Source: Sympetrum striolatum (taxonomy: Eukaryota; Arthropoda; Insecta; Odonata; Libellulidae). Taken from it: a stretch of 64,000 nucleotides of DNA. Under the pieces are notes generated by a model. The model was not told the DNA's origin, did no database searches, and saw only the letters and a list, made by a program, of their open reading frames with translations. The DNA lies in assembly GCA_947579665.1 (NCBI GenBank), contig OX388350.1, positions 38,101,393 to 38,165,392 of the forward strand. Reading direction: 5' to 3'. Positions 33,360 to 45,300 of the stretch are shown here, piece after piece (the stretch's first letter is position 1; every line of letters starts with the position of its first letter). Made by a program: the position numbers and the translations under genes.

Positions 33360-36300
33360 TCCTGGGTGCAAGCCCTTATGTGCAAAGTCACCTCGACCCT
33401 TTCCTTATTGGAAGAAGGAGAAACACAATCTTAAGAAATGATACAGAGGAAATATATAGAGTTCTAAGTTTTTTAAAGAGAATCTGTTTATTCCACGTGC
33501 CGTAAAATCTGATGGCTTCTGTACAATTCAATTACCCATTTTATTACAATTTATTTTTTACATAAACTTTAAACTTTTATATGATCTGACGAAGAAAAAT
33601 ATTTTTTTATTATTTTATATGTAATATATTGTATTATTTTTATTTAAGAGAAGAGGGTTTTTAAATACTGAGAAACCGGTGCATATGACCTTAGTTGTCG
33701 AGGCACCATTTTTATTCAACTCTACTCTATTAAAGACGCTTCAATTACTGATTATATTTTCGCTTTAGTACTTAATAACCTCAAAACACCTGATTCTAAG
33801 TTTTCCGCTCACAGGTAGTAGACTAAACTGTTAAATTGGACAAAAGAACACATTCTATGAGAAATAAAGAAGTGCTGCGATTGATAAAACAGATTGATAT
33901 AAGGAAAGTTATGACCATACGCGAAATGAAAAGTCGCTTAAGAAAGAAAACTTTCTGGAAACTTCTGGAGGCCACACCGCGCTATTTGTAACAACCCTAA
34001 TTAAATGTGCTTCTCGCCCCATTTGTTACGTAAGAAATGTGTTCGCCATTCAACAAACTTATCAGATCCTCCCTAACCTCTATTATTTCCTGGAGGTGAG
34101 CTGACTGTCTAAGCAGGTGCAAACTATAAGCTCATTTGGCCCCTTCTCAAAATACTCTCGCCAAAGCCATTCGGTATTAGGGCCATATTCAATCTCTCCC
34201 TTAAGTAGTTCAAAGTTACGTAGCTCTCAGAGTTTCCTTCTTGCAAAATTACTCCACCTATTGATGGAGAGGAGACTCCCGAAACTTTGAATAAACTTCC
34301 CATCGTATAGTTTCCGTGTCTTTCTACAGTTTGCTATAGGTTCCAGAGCTTACATTCTGATTCCTTTATTTTATCTACCTCTCAAAACTGAGATTAAACT
34401 GCGCAATCACATTTTGTTTTATCGATTGTGGTTATCAGCTTTTTTAAACCCATTCATAACTGTAAATTTCGTAACTGTAAATTAAAATATTTCTATTCAA
34501 AGAATTTCATTTAATATGTAATTACGATAATTTATCAAATAAACTTCATTTCATGACAGACAATTAATCTTTTACTGATGTCCTCTCTTTAAGACATTTT
34601 GCAAGAGAATTTATATTTCCAACTTTAGGAAGATCTTTAAATGACATTTAGGAACAATGAACAACTTTTGAAGAAATGATTTTTTTATATTCATTCTCTA
34701 AATCATCATTATATTGATTGCAATAGGTAAGAAATTACTATAATATTGCTAATTAATCATTATGACCATCAAATTCTCCCTGTTTCACTGAAATTAGTGT
34801 GACACCGAGTATATTTTTGCATTTCATCATCTTATTAATAAATTTATCATCTACCCTTATTCAATATATCATCTTATACCATACAACATGAAATAATATT
34901 GCTGTTATTAAAGTTGAAAAGAGTGATAAAATGATTTCATAACTTAAATTCGGCCATTGAATAGCTCTGTCCTCAAGCAGAGCTACTAATTTGCCTTTTC
35001 CACCACTAATTCACACGGAATTCCCTAGTTCCTTAGCAGGGAAAATTATCACCATGTGTATGTAGTAAGTTTTACAAGATATTTAATTTCGAAATAGCGC
35101 AGTTTCGAAATTCTGGATGCTCCATCCAAAGTTGGTATTAAGCAATCTGTTCAAGCAGGAATATTCTTGCATTAAGAATATATTTATAAAACAAAATTAT
35201 TGATCTCAACTCAATTGTTCGTATCAATCAGAATAATTTGAGCTCTTCCCAAGCCTCAGTGTGGCGTATAGCGTTTTTGTGCTTCTTTTGATCGACTACT
35301 GCGGATTATCTAAGTCGAACTTTTATAGCTCTGCTTCAAACTCGCTCAAACTTCAAACTTATCCGAAATTTGGGTGTTCGAAAAGCCTATCTTTTAACCC
35401 ATATGGTTGTGAGACGACTAATTGGTCGAATTGCAACTTTTCGCGTACGATGGCCTTAAGGGTGGAGCGGAGCATCGCTTTAGCAATGTTCGGAGCGCAA
35501 TGCGGCAGCCTCTCACCCGAGATGCGAGTCAGTGGAGCACCTGTTGATTCGGGTGCGGCAAGATTCGGAGCATCAAATAGTTTCAGCGATGAAATATCTT
35601 TCGTTTTACGGCTGGAGAATCTCTCTGCGCCCACCTCTACCCTTTCTTTACCGTCTATCTATCGGTTTAAAATAAATTATAGGCGGCAAAGAACGGATAT
35701 AGTACAGCTCCCCGCAAAAAAATTGAACGGCGTAGTCGTGGCTGCATAAGATTGAGGAGCTTTGAAATAGGGGGCTTGCCAACACCGGATGGCCGAGAGA
35801 TAAGTTTGACTCTTATCGTGAGATCCCAGGGAATGCTACACAAGCGATTTCTGGAACTTTTTCGTTATATAGTAAGGTTTTATATTTTAAAAAGAGCAGT
35901 GGCTGTAAGTTAGAAACAGATTCCTCTTTATTCGTTACGAAAAGACCCAACATTTTCCACCTTCACATAATTTCCGGATCCCTTGAGTATTGACGACTAC
36001 AACACATTTATATAACAACATTTATTGTTGAATTGAAGTATAAATTACGTAAAATTAGTCGGAAGAAAAACAAGCTATAAAGTTTCATTTAGTAGAAAAA
36101 CCATCATTTTAAAAATGTTTTTCGTCGCAGTTAAAAGACTACAGCATATTTTAAAATGCATAAGGGTTGCAAATTTTCTCAAACCTTATTTCCATAAATA
36201 TACTAATGTAGTAAAATATTTACGATGCAATTATCTGTCCATGTACTTGCAAAACTGCAGGCACATGAATTTGGAGGAAGTATACTGGAATAGAGGTAGA

Positions 36301-37174
36301 ATGAAATAAGATGGTAGAGCTCCTTTTATTTACACCATACCACAAAAAAGTTTCCAAAAGAGTTTCCACGCTTCCCATTATCCTCTGGTGAAATTATCAA
36401 AAATTTCTCAGCATGTTTTTAAATTGAGGTGGCACCGAAGTTAAAGTAAATTAAAATTACATAAATTTAGCTTAGCTTCTCTCAACTATGTTACATCGAT
36501 CTTGATAAAAAAAACTTGATGTTACCGTACTCATTTTTCAGTTAAATTTTTAACAGTGTTTTTCTTGCTTGCAGACGTTAAATTTAGCGAAAATAGAAAA
36601 ATAAATAAAAAATATCTATTCAGCAATTATTTAGACGGTCATTTATTAGGATTATTGTCACAGATAATGTATAAATTGATCCCGAATTTTACTATGCAAG
36701 TGAAAGTTTTGAGGAATTGGTTATCCGAACAGCTACTTTTCATAAGTTGCCTAATCCTTGAATACTCATTACAGGAGTCAATGAGTATATTTCACTATAA
36801 AAATAAAAATCTTTATTTGTTTTCCCTTCTTTACTTACTTGTCTCGGTTTCACAGAACCAATTATTCTAATTTTGATTTACAATTGAAGGAGAGCCTACA
36901 AGGCATGAAAACGAACTTTCGTGTATATTTTATGAAAACCTTTCGGAACGTTCCAGAGTCGAAACCTTCACTATTACTGAAATAAATTTACACATCCTTT
37001 TTTTCCATCATACAAAGGCTATGTGTACGAAATTTGGTTGAAATCAGTGAAACGATTAAAGAGGAAAGATCGATAAACCTACTTTTTTAACAGTTGTACA
37101 ATTTAACAGTTTAAAATTTTAACGGTTTCACAATTTAAGGATTGTACATTTTTATATTATCATACCGAAGATAA
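33360..37174. other. Anonymous sequence, no recognised feature
   Basis: Mostly AT-rich. A modestly GC-richer patch at 35400-35640 carries a 162-codon plus frame and a 91-codon minus frame that overlap; neither has a recognisable domain or a flanking splice context that I can defend. Confidence 0.35.
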
Positions 37175-37715
37175 ATACCCTCAGTTTTGTGAGAAACTCT
37201 ATCTTCCCCTTCTTGAGTCCAGAAGAAAGGCTGCGGATGTCCTTTTCTAAAAAAAAACTCTTCACACACAATCCCAGCATACAATCTCTGTGGTGTGTCC
37301 GTGCCACAACGCAGATTAAGGAGCACACCTGTGTTTCACGAACCTCACTGCAGAGTTAACCCCTTCAAGTTTCCGCCGATCCCAAGAATCGTGAGGGAAG
37401 CAAACTTGTTTGTTTTTGTAGAACGAACGCTGACTTTTTCTACGATTCAATATCGCAGATCCGTAGGAATCTCAACAAATCATTACTCTAATTACACGTT
37501 ATTTTCTTCTCCCTCTATTGTGTTCTTTCACTCGTTTTCTGCTTCACCTTTCCTTTTATCTTCTTTCTCATTTTGTACTTCTTATCTTTTCTCATATTCA
37601 CTCACTGTTTATTGTACTTTTTTATTAATTTATTGTTTATCTAATACATCAAATCTGTGTGGGAATTTATCCTGTATGTGTTAAATAAATTATTATTATA
37701 TGTTAAAGGTAGTTT
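37175..37715 (+). mobile_element. LINE remnant (Jockey-like RT C-terminus) with 3' tail
   Basis: LYLPLLESRRKAADVLF (to about 37250) matches the LxSLxxRRxxADLxFLYK segment of non-LTR polymerases. After a frameshift at an A run, SVPQRRLRSTPVFHEPHCRV and NPFKFPPIPRIVRE match the VPxRxxRxxxxFxxPxxRTNxxxxSPxxRxxR block. The 3' part ends in TGTGTTAAATAAATTATTAT (37676-37695), a LINE-like terminus. A second family, distinct from family A. The 129-codon frame at 37295-37684 is a shadow of this remnant. Confidence 0.65.
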
Positions 37716-37789
37716 CGTCAATTTGACGGGGAATCACAATAGGTGGAATAATAGTACCAATCTGCCCAGTTCTTAGCTCCCCTTACACT

Positions 37790-38090
37790 TCCACGAGCTA
37801 CTTTAATTACCACCGTCGATGTAATTTTTCCCTTTCGCAAATCCGCAGCGAGAACGGCACTCTTTCTGCCTCTAATCCCCCCGTTAATACCCGCATTTCG
37901 CTAACTGTCGGTCCCCTCGCAAAATAAACTCCATAAGCGCTTTCGCGAACGGGGAAGGGAAAATTTCCGCGCGTTTCTTCAATAAATTGCCGGCTTTGAA
38001 TACTTTCCCCTGTCTCCTCTGCATTCTTTAAGAGAAAGGAACGTTTGGCTGGGTTCAATGCGGCACGCGATTTATGTAACTGCTTTTGGC
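37790..38090. other. GC/CpG-richer island
   Basis: CpG-bearing (GCGCTTTCGCGAACGGGGAA, 37937-37956), flanked by two LINE remnants. An 83-codon minus frame here is not recognisable. Confidence 0.3.
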
Positions 38091-38309
38091 GGTGCTGAAA
38101 ACTTAGAGATTCGGTTTTCTCTTAGACGATACCTCGACTAATAAAGGTAATACAGGATACGTTATCCTAAAAGGTATTTGCCAGAAGTTGTCCAGTCCTT
38201 AAATACTCATTACAGAGGTTATCATCTGAGCTCGAATAGTATTCCATCTAAATTACTAAGGTTAGGGAATATATATAAAACTGTTACTGGAAAGCCTTCG
38301 TTGAAAGAA

Positions 38310-38760
38310 TTAAACAATAGAGTCAGGTAACCGAATTATCTCAGGAGAAACGGCAACAATCGTAAAGTCGTTACTCTTAAACAGAGAATAGATGTTTGCA
38401 AGTATTCATCTCTTAATCGGGGAATAGTAAAATGGAGAAACTTACCTGGAGAAGTTTTGGAACCTCTTCTCCCTTCTTACAATGCATTCATGAATATAAT
38501 TAAAAGGGATTTGTGATTATTGTAATATTGTAGTAAATTTGGAAATATTTAACATTTTAGTAAAATTTGTAATTTCATAACTTGTAAGTGTAAGTAAATT
38601 TGTAATTTCATAACCTGCCTTCGGTAGGTTTTTGGGGATTTTCCACCCGACTAGGGGTGGAATACCAGTCAGGGTATTTTATTTTTCCCTCCCCCACAGG
38701 AATGACTACCACCTGGCCTAGTGCCTATTTGTATTCCTTAAGAATAAATAAATAAGTAAC
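38310..38760 (+). mobile_element. LINE remnant: ORF2 C-terminal end and 3' UTR
   Basis: One frame reads RRNGNNRKVVTLKQRIDVCK then YSSLNRGIVKWRNLPGEVLE and ends NAFMNIIKRDL before TGA at 38513-38515, the classic RxxxxxxxFxxRxxxxWNxLPxxVxxxxxxxxFKxxL tail. The 3' UTR holds two hairpins, CCTGCC-TTC-GGTAGG (38617-38631) and TCCACCC-GACTAG-GGGTGGA (38643-38662), and ends in AAGAATAAATAAATAAG. Only the last 60-odd codons survive. Confidence 0.65.
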
Positions 38761-39309
38761 AGGTACGAGTCTTGCTTAGTATGCATTCCACATACACTCC
38801 TTATCTGATAAGTTACATCCTAAAGAACAGAAGTAATTGAAATTTTCACGCTGAGTGAGTGAAAAGCAGAGGAAGATAAAATAATTGTTAATATATTTTC
38901 TAACTATAGTTGATGATAAAAAATCCAGCTTTCTTCAATAATATTTACAAAACTGTTCATAGAAATGTCTTAATAAATTATGTTTTCCATAACAGACAAC
39001 AAAGTACGAGACAAAAACGCTTCAAGGCTAGTTCGAGGAGTTAATTTCTTCATCAATTCCAAGAATCATAGTTATGGATTTGAGTTTGGGCGAATTCCAA
39101 GAATGACAAGTCACTCGAACCTCGTAAAGGAAAAGGAGGGGCCGTCAAAAACAAAGCGTCAGCATCTTACTTATCTTTAGAGGCAAATTGGTCGTTAAAT
39201 TTCATTGAGTAACTCCCCGAATCGTGACGAAATCAATAATCATTCCCTTTAACCTGTACCTACGATCAATCATAACGCTTTACTTCCTTTAATTGAAAAT
39301 TATTACGGT
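38761..39309. other. No recognised feature
   Basis: AT-rich with a 66-codon frame at 38980-39180 lacking any motif. Confidence 0.3.
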
Positions 39310-39670
39310 CCAAACGAGTGTTTACACACACTGGGATTCTCTGGGCGTCCGACGCGATCACGCCACGCCCCCTTCCACGAATTCCTCCACGAGAGGAAAA
39401 AAAAGGCTCCGTTGCTTTGGTTAGCGCCTCGGGAGCGTCTCTTGTTTATTCAAACGCGGTCCCTCACGCAAACACGTACACTGCGTCCCTTTGTCCTCAT
39501 GAAAAAACCGACGAAAGATAAGCTCCGATCCAACGTAGAATGCCCGCTTCTCCTCTATCTCTTTCCGATGCTTGAAATCGGCGCCACGTATCCGATGAAT
39601 GATGATTAAATACCCTTCGTCGAATGACTGCGAAAACAGCGCCTTCAGTTCTCATGGCTACGAAAGGACT
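39310..39670. other. GC/CpG-richer island
   Basis: CpG-bearing words such as GGGCGTCCGACGCGATCACG (39342-39361). Two overlapping frames in different phases, no domain. Confidence 0.35.
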
Positions 39671-42490
39671 GCGTGATAGTTAATGGCTCGAATTCCAAAA
39701 GCTATATGAATCATTTAAGGCAGTACTTCCAATTCTTTATGTTTTGAAAATTCACCTTTTTCTTACAATTTCCTAATGGTTTTTCCCAAAAACCCAAGTT
39801 CTGGGTCCTGCAAAAGTTGTCGTATAGACTTCATTCAGTGAATAATTCAATATTAAGAATGATGTGTATGCTACATAGAGGGTAGTAGAATTTTGAGAAG
39901 GCTTAGGTAGAGCATGACGGACATTGATCTAACCTGTCTTTAATGATATCAATAAATAACATAGAAATTTATAGGTGAATGGAAATAAATAGGGAAACTT
40001 TAGAAGAAATGGATTTAAACAAACATAAGGTAACATCTTAGGAAAAAACTATCCACTGCAGGAAAACACACGCAAACTTTCTGATTGTACAAGCTTAAGC
40101 AAAGCTGTGCATAGCAAAGAAATTACAAAAACAGAACTACAACAAAAATTACATAAAACAAAATCGATAATTATAAACATTACAATCAATCACTTTGAGA
40201 ATATAATAAATAGCACAAGGAAATTAGCATTTGAACATATAATAAATCACCTTAAAATTAGAAGAAAAGTCTCGTATTTTGAAGGCATGAGAAAATGTGA
40301 GTAGGAAGAAAAAAGGTTATAACACAATCACTTAACTCCCAATAACCAGTAATATATGTATCTTACAAAGCTAGTTGTGATTTGTTAAAGAATACCGCTC
40401 TTTTATACATCAGGCAATTTTGCTCTGTATAACTTTATTTCCTCTCTGTATACTTAAATACAGATTTCTACACATATATATTTTACACGGTTGTGCAACC
40501 AATAATAAAACAAGTGTATTGAATAAAATCTTTCAGCTTACTCACACGCGGAGCGAACAAAAAACTCGCTCGTGGAATAAATAGAGCGGAAGGCATTGAT
40601 AGAGTTCGATTACCTTTCCGATTAAAATGTACACCCGATGAAATTTTATGCCTCTGTTGTTAAGACCTGAAAATTTCCCTCTCGCTGCATATTCCACAAT
40701 CGAAGTAGTTTGTCAATCTATAAAGACATGAATATTGTGTGTACTTCGAATGGAAAGAAACGGATTTTCTCCGGCGCAAAGGAATATAAATAAATGAGGG
40801 ATTTTCCAATAAATCGCACGAGTTATCAGAGTGTAGATTCGTGGGCCAAGGAACTGAGCTAATCTTGTTTTAATTAAAAACCATCCAAGTTCTGGGCCTC
40901 AAACTTGAAAACGTATTAATGAATACCGCAGTATATGTATGGCGATACATAAAAATAAAATCAACGTACATATTGTAGCTGTTGTTTATTCATACCATAA
41001 ATGTACATACTCTGCCAAATAAGGCTAGGTTACGCACGCTAGGAAATGGAAAACTTACATACTACTTTAACAGTGCATTTATTGAGACACCATGTGATTA
41101 GTATTTGCAGTTTTTCTGTAGTAATAATAATAATGATAATTTTGGCTTCCGCAAGTACAAAAAGTGCTCCAAGTAAGGTCATTGAGGTCAGCTTCTTAAC
41201 TTGCATTGTTACGGTAAAGTGCTGCTTGAGTAACCTTGGTCAAAGTATTTCAGGAGATTGCTGCTCAAAAATTTTTAAATTTTATCAAATTTTATCTTGT
41301 AATGATAGGTTTTGCCAACACACGTAATCTTATGTATGTAGGGAAAATCAAGTTGGAATATCTATGCAAGTTTTCTAATCTTTAAGTATTTGCACTTTTA
41401 TGGCAAGCTCTGTAAGTTTGCACTAACCTAGATTATATAAGTAGACATGATACTATTATTCGTACAGCGAACTGCGATGTTAAATGCGCTAAAACAAAGA
41501 ATCCCATCTTCATATTGCATCATTAGTTATCAAGTAATATAAAATTCTAAAATGGAACTCAATTTTTCTTTAGTAGGAGATACAAATTTGTTACGAAACA
41601 TTTGCCATATACATGATACAAAGCTATGAAAACAATTACGTAAATTTTTAAACGTGTAGATGTAAGAATTCAGAAATAAATAGTACACTCATGTCCCATT
41701 CTGATCAGATCCATACTAAAATTTTGTATTCGAACGTTTAACTAAAACAAATGGATTCCTGGAACTGTACGTGTGTGATTAGCTTTCCACATAAGTCCCA
41801 AAATTGTTAGTACCTTCGTATGTTTATCTCTTATTTTTCCATCTCAACGAAGTCTTAATTCACTCCGATTTCATCAGCGCGGAACTTTCAGCGGCTCTCG
41901 GTCTGACTTTTATCGATGGATTTTTTTTTCGGATTCGCGCGGGGAAGAGTGGAAGCCGTTCCAATTGGTTGCGGACCTTTGTTTCGTAGATTGCTTGCGA
42001 TGATGGATCGCCGATTGAACACGACAGGTGGAGTGGCTAAGAAGGCATTGTGTTTTCCGGATGCATGCTGACACGCTCTCTCAAGATATTAAAGCTTGCT
42101 ATTCTTTTCACGACCTCGTTCCATCTCTCTTCCTGTAGAATTCAAAAGTTCCTCTCTTGCAAGTTCTCGAAAGAATGCTCGCTGATTCTTTCAATGGATA
42201 TGAGCGTCTGGTAATTAATATAACCACGCGATTACTTCTTCTCTCAAATTTACTTTTTCCATGCCACACCCACATCTTGAAGACCTCTAATATTTTGATT
42301 TAGGTCCATGTTTTGCATCCGATACGGTATGGCATGTGTACGAATATTGCGAGCATCTTCATAATGCATCTTGTACCATTATTGTATACACATTTACCAA
42401 GCTTCTTGATGAATCATTCTTTGATACAGGCAATCCAATAATGTTTCCTTTCTTTTTCCAACTCTTAGAATTGATTTCTATTAAATTAAA
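39671..42490. other. Mostly AT-rich; no recognised gene
   Basis: A 93-codon frame (41046-41327) is cysteine-bearing but unrecognised and lies in AT-rich DNA. A minor GC-richer patch sits at 41860-42030. A-rich 40020-40300 yields a lysine-rich chance frame. Confidence 0.35.
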
Positions 42491-42996
42491 TACCATATAT
42501 TTCCGCAGATAAGACGATGGTTCGATCATAAACAATTCCCGTAATCTGGGGTCGTCTTATAGGAGAGACACAAAAAAACATTACATTGAAATTTATATAA
42601 ACTAAAACCATTATAAAATAAAACAAATCGTTCAATACGTATTTAAAACTATATAAAATTCTATAAATATGTAACTTTAGAAAAAATACTAAAAAATTAA
42701 ATATTAAAAGTTTTGCTTATTGAATTACTAATAGTCAAGGTCATCGGATGCCCAAATCAGGGTAAATGATCGCTACAATCGCAAGGCCGCTGCCGTACAT
42801 AATACGCAGTGAAGTATTATTATACAGACGGTGATCGCTGATCTAAACTAAATCCAAATGCTACGGATAGGTTGGAGGTCGTCTTGTAGGGCAGATAATA
42901 TAAAATATAATAATATAACTGAAACAATAAAATTTAAGACGAAAATGTATACGTCGTCTTATCTGAATGAGGTCTTATCTGCGGTAGTATACGGTA
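42491..42996. mobile_element. TA-flanked MITE with 23-bp terminal inverted repeats
   Basis: TA at 42491 is followed by CCATATATTTCCGCAGATAAGAC-type sequence (42493-42515). The inverse lies at 42972-42994, differing at three of 23 positions, and is followed by TA. The length is 502 bp. Inner copies of GTCGTCTTAT/GTCGTCTTGT (42551, 42889, 42953) give extra subterminal symmetry. TA duplication points to the Tc1/mariner/pogo superfamily. No transposase. A 65-codon frame inside is incidental. Confidence 0.8.
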
Positions 42997-44499
42997 TTCT
43001 GAAGTCAGTAGATTTTTCCGCTGGCAAGGAGGTAGAGATATATTGCATTCTATAGTCATAATCATTCGGGCTACTCTTTGGTCAACGCTCGGTTTGTGCA
43101 TATTATTACATAGTTTTGCGAATACTAGTTTCACATACTTGCTTGGGTGACTGTAGACATTTTAGTTAGTAGGGAGCAGGATGAATACTTCCCTTCTAAA
43201 ACGTGAACTTTAATTTCCAATGAAATTTAATAAACGGACACGACAATCTGAAATCAGAAAGTGAGCTTAATTTGTTCTCTAGTCCAATGACTGCCATTCC
43301 GTAAGATTTCACATCCTTGTCTCTTCATAAATTCCACATTTAATAAGAAGAGGAGGGATTGTAGGCTTTTGTGTATGAATCTTTGGCTGGGACAATCTTC
43401 GACTCCATTCCCTTTTATTCGTTCTCCCCCTTAAACGTATGGACGGGCTCCAGTTGGACTCGAGCCAGGAATGTGGGAGCTGACGGTAATCTCCTTAGAC
43501 ATCTCTTATAAAGACAGGTGCGCAGCGAATTCAAAATCGAAGCATTCGTCAAAACTTAATTAAAATTCAGTTGAGAGGTGGACACAAGGTCGTTCCTGAA
43601 AATTGATTTCACTTTTATTTCGACGGGGCCTGATGAATTTTCGTATATTTTCAGCTACTCTTGTAAGAAATAAATAGCAACTAATTGGAATTTTCTATTT
43701 TTTGGCTACCCTTCTTGTTACACTTTTTCAGAGAATTCTCGGTTGGCGAAGATATTTCCTTTAGGAGCCATCTTCGTCGAACCTTCTTGACAGGAATGGG
43801 ATTCCCAAAGATGTTTCCTATAATCAAATAATAATAAAATCAGTCGAAAATACCAATATTGTGTTGTATAAGGAAGTAATTTACAAGTTGAAAGTACACT
43901 TTGCGGTAAACGGATTCACTCTAAACATTCAGGGTATGTCTCTAGCTTTGAAATGCCGAATATTTTCGTCTACAATCAGACATCTTTATCTTAATTGTAG
44001 ACGAAACTAGGCGCCTTATTTTTCGAATATATTAAGTGGAAGTTACTAAGTGTTTTACTCATTTAGTAAAGGTCGGATTATTTTATGAGAGATGAAATAA
44101 AAGGGAAAGCGATTATTGAATAATTGGTATGCCTAAAAAAGTGATAATATATAAATTCACCGAGACATTTGTCTACATGAATTTTAATGAAATCGAGGTA
44201 TTTCGGGACGGAGACTCTAGATATAAATATTCTAGATATAAATTTTGATTAATGCTACTGAAAGTGGTGCGGGCAGGCAATCATATAGAATTCTTTATTT
44301 GAGGTAACCTTATTTCAAATAAAACTACTGAATGGTATATTTAATGAAATTAAAATTTTGATATTTCTTTTCTTTTAAATATTTCTTTTGTCTAATTTAT
44401 GGTAGTTTTTGTTGAGTCATTATTTGATGGACTGTGCTTTTACACTCCTTCTTTTCGACGTTTTACAGAATCGGTTCATTTTTTCCTAAAAACAGACTT
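42997..44499. other. No recognised feature
   Basis: AT-rich, apart from a 15-bp period duplication of TCTAGATATAAAT at 44216-44243. Confidence 0.35.
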
Positions 44500-45300
44500 A
44501 ATTGTTTCATGCCCGCGAGTTACTTTCCTCCTTTTTTATTACCGATGGCTATTCCTTTCTTTTTGAACCGACAATAACAAAGAATTGGATGGAAAATTCA
44601 CTACTCCCAATCACGCTCATACAAAGATCCCATATAATCGCAGTGAGGATCCATGAAACGAAAAACGAGGAGCATTCGCAGAAATTAGCGGCAGCAATTC
44701 CCATTTTCCAATCGGGATCGGAAGCAATTAACCCGCGACATCTGACGACCCAATTTTTTCGGTCGCTTCCCGCCATTTCTCCGCTCTTTTCCCGCCCTTG
44801 CGCTTCGTCCACGTCATCGGAAACATCCGAACATTCATTATTCATCGCAGCCGTTCGTAATATCGGCCGAAGCGTATCTCGGCTACGTTTCGGGGGCAGT
44901 GGGAGTAATCAGACAAGGCGAAATACAGCAATTTTTGCGAGTAAATTTGCGCTATCTGAACCGTGGCCGTAAATAGCTACGGGTTCGCCCCTGGCGGGAG
45001 GTTCTCGGGACATTTCGAGGGATCGAATGACAGTCGATTATTTCCCGCTGACACGCGTTGCGTCACGGACAGCTGAACACGAAAGGCGTGCTTAAAAGCA
45101 TATCCGAGTGGGTACAATGAGAAAAAGATTACGTATGAAACCCACGTTTCTGACTCGGAATGGGAATTTCGACTTGCTGGATGGGGAGATGCCGGAAGAA
45201 CGTGGCACGAACCGCATTTATCGGCGAAGTTCTCAATCGATTATCATGTGCCTCGTAATTCAGGGTAATCCTTCCTACCGTTTCGCGGCTCACTGAACTA
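44500..45300. other. GC/CpG-richer island
   Basis: CpG-bearing mainly from 44690 to 45080 (TCTCGGCTACGTTTCGGGGG, 44877-44896). A 156-codon plus frame (44502-44972) starts in AT-rich DNA and crosses the island; opposing frames overlap it, and I recognise no domain. It could hide an exon, but nothing specific supports that. Confidence 0.35.

Noticed and set aside
35261..35749. 162-codon plus-strand frame
   Set aside because: No domain recognised, and it overlaps a 91-codon opposite frame. Nothing supports coding.
35770..35835. tRNA-Ser-like GGATGGCCGAGAGATA
   Set aside because: No B box and no acceptor pairing could be found.
43440..43475. Reversed B-box-like GGCTCGAGTCC
   Set aside because: No supporting A box or arms.
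44502..44972. 156-codon plus-strand frame
   Set aside because: Begins in AT-rich DNA and runs through an island; no recognisable motif or splice structure.
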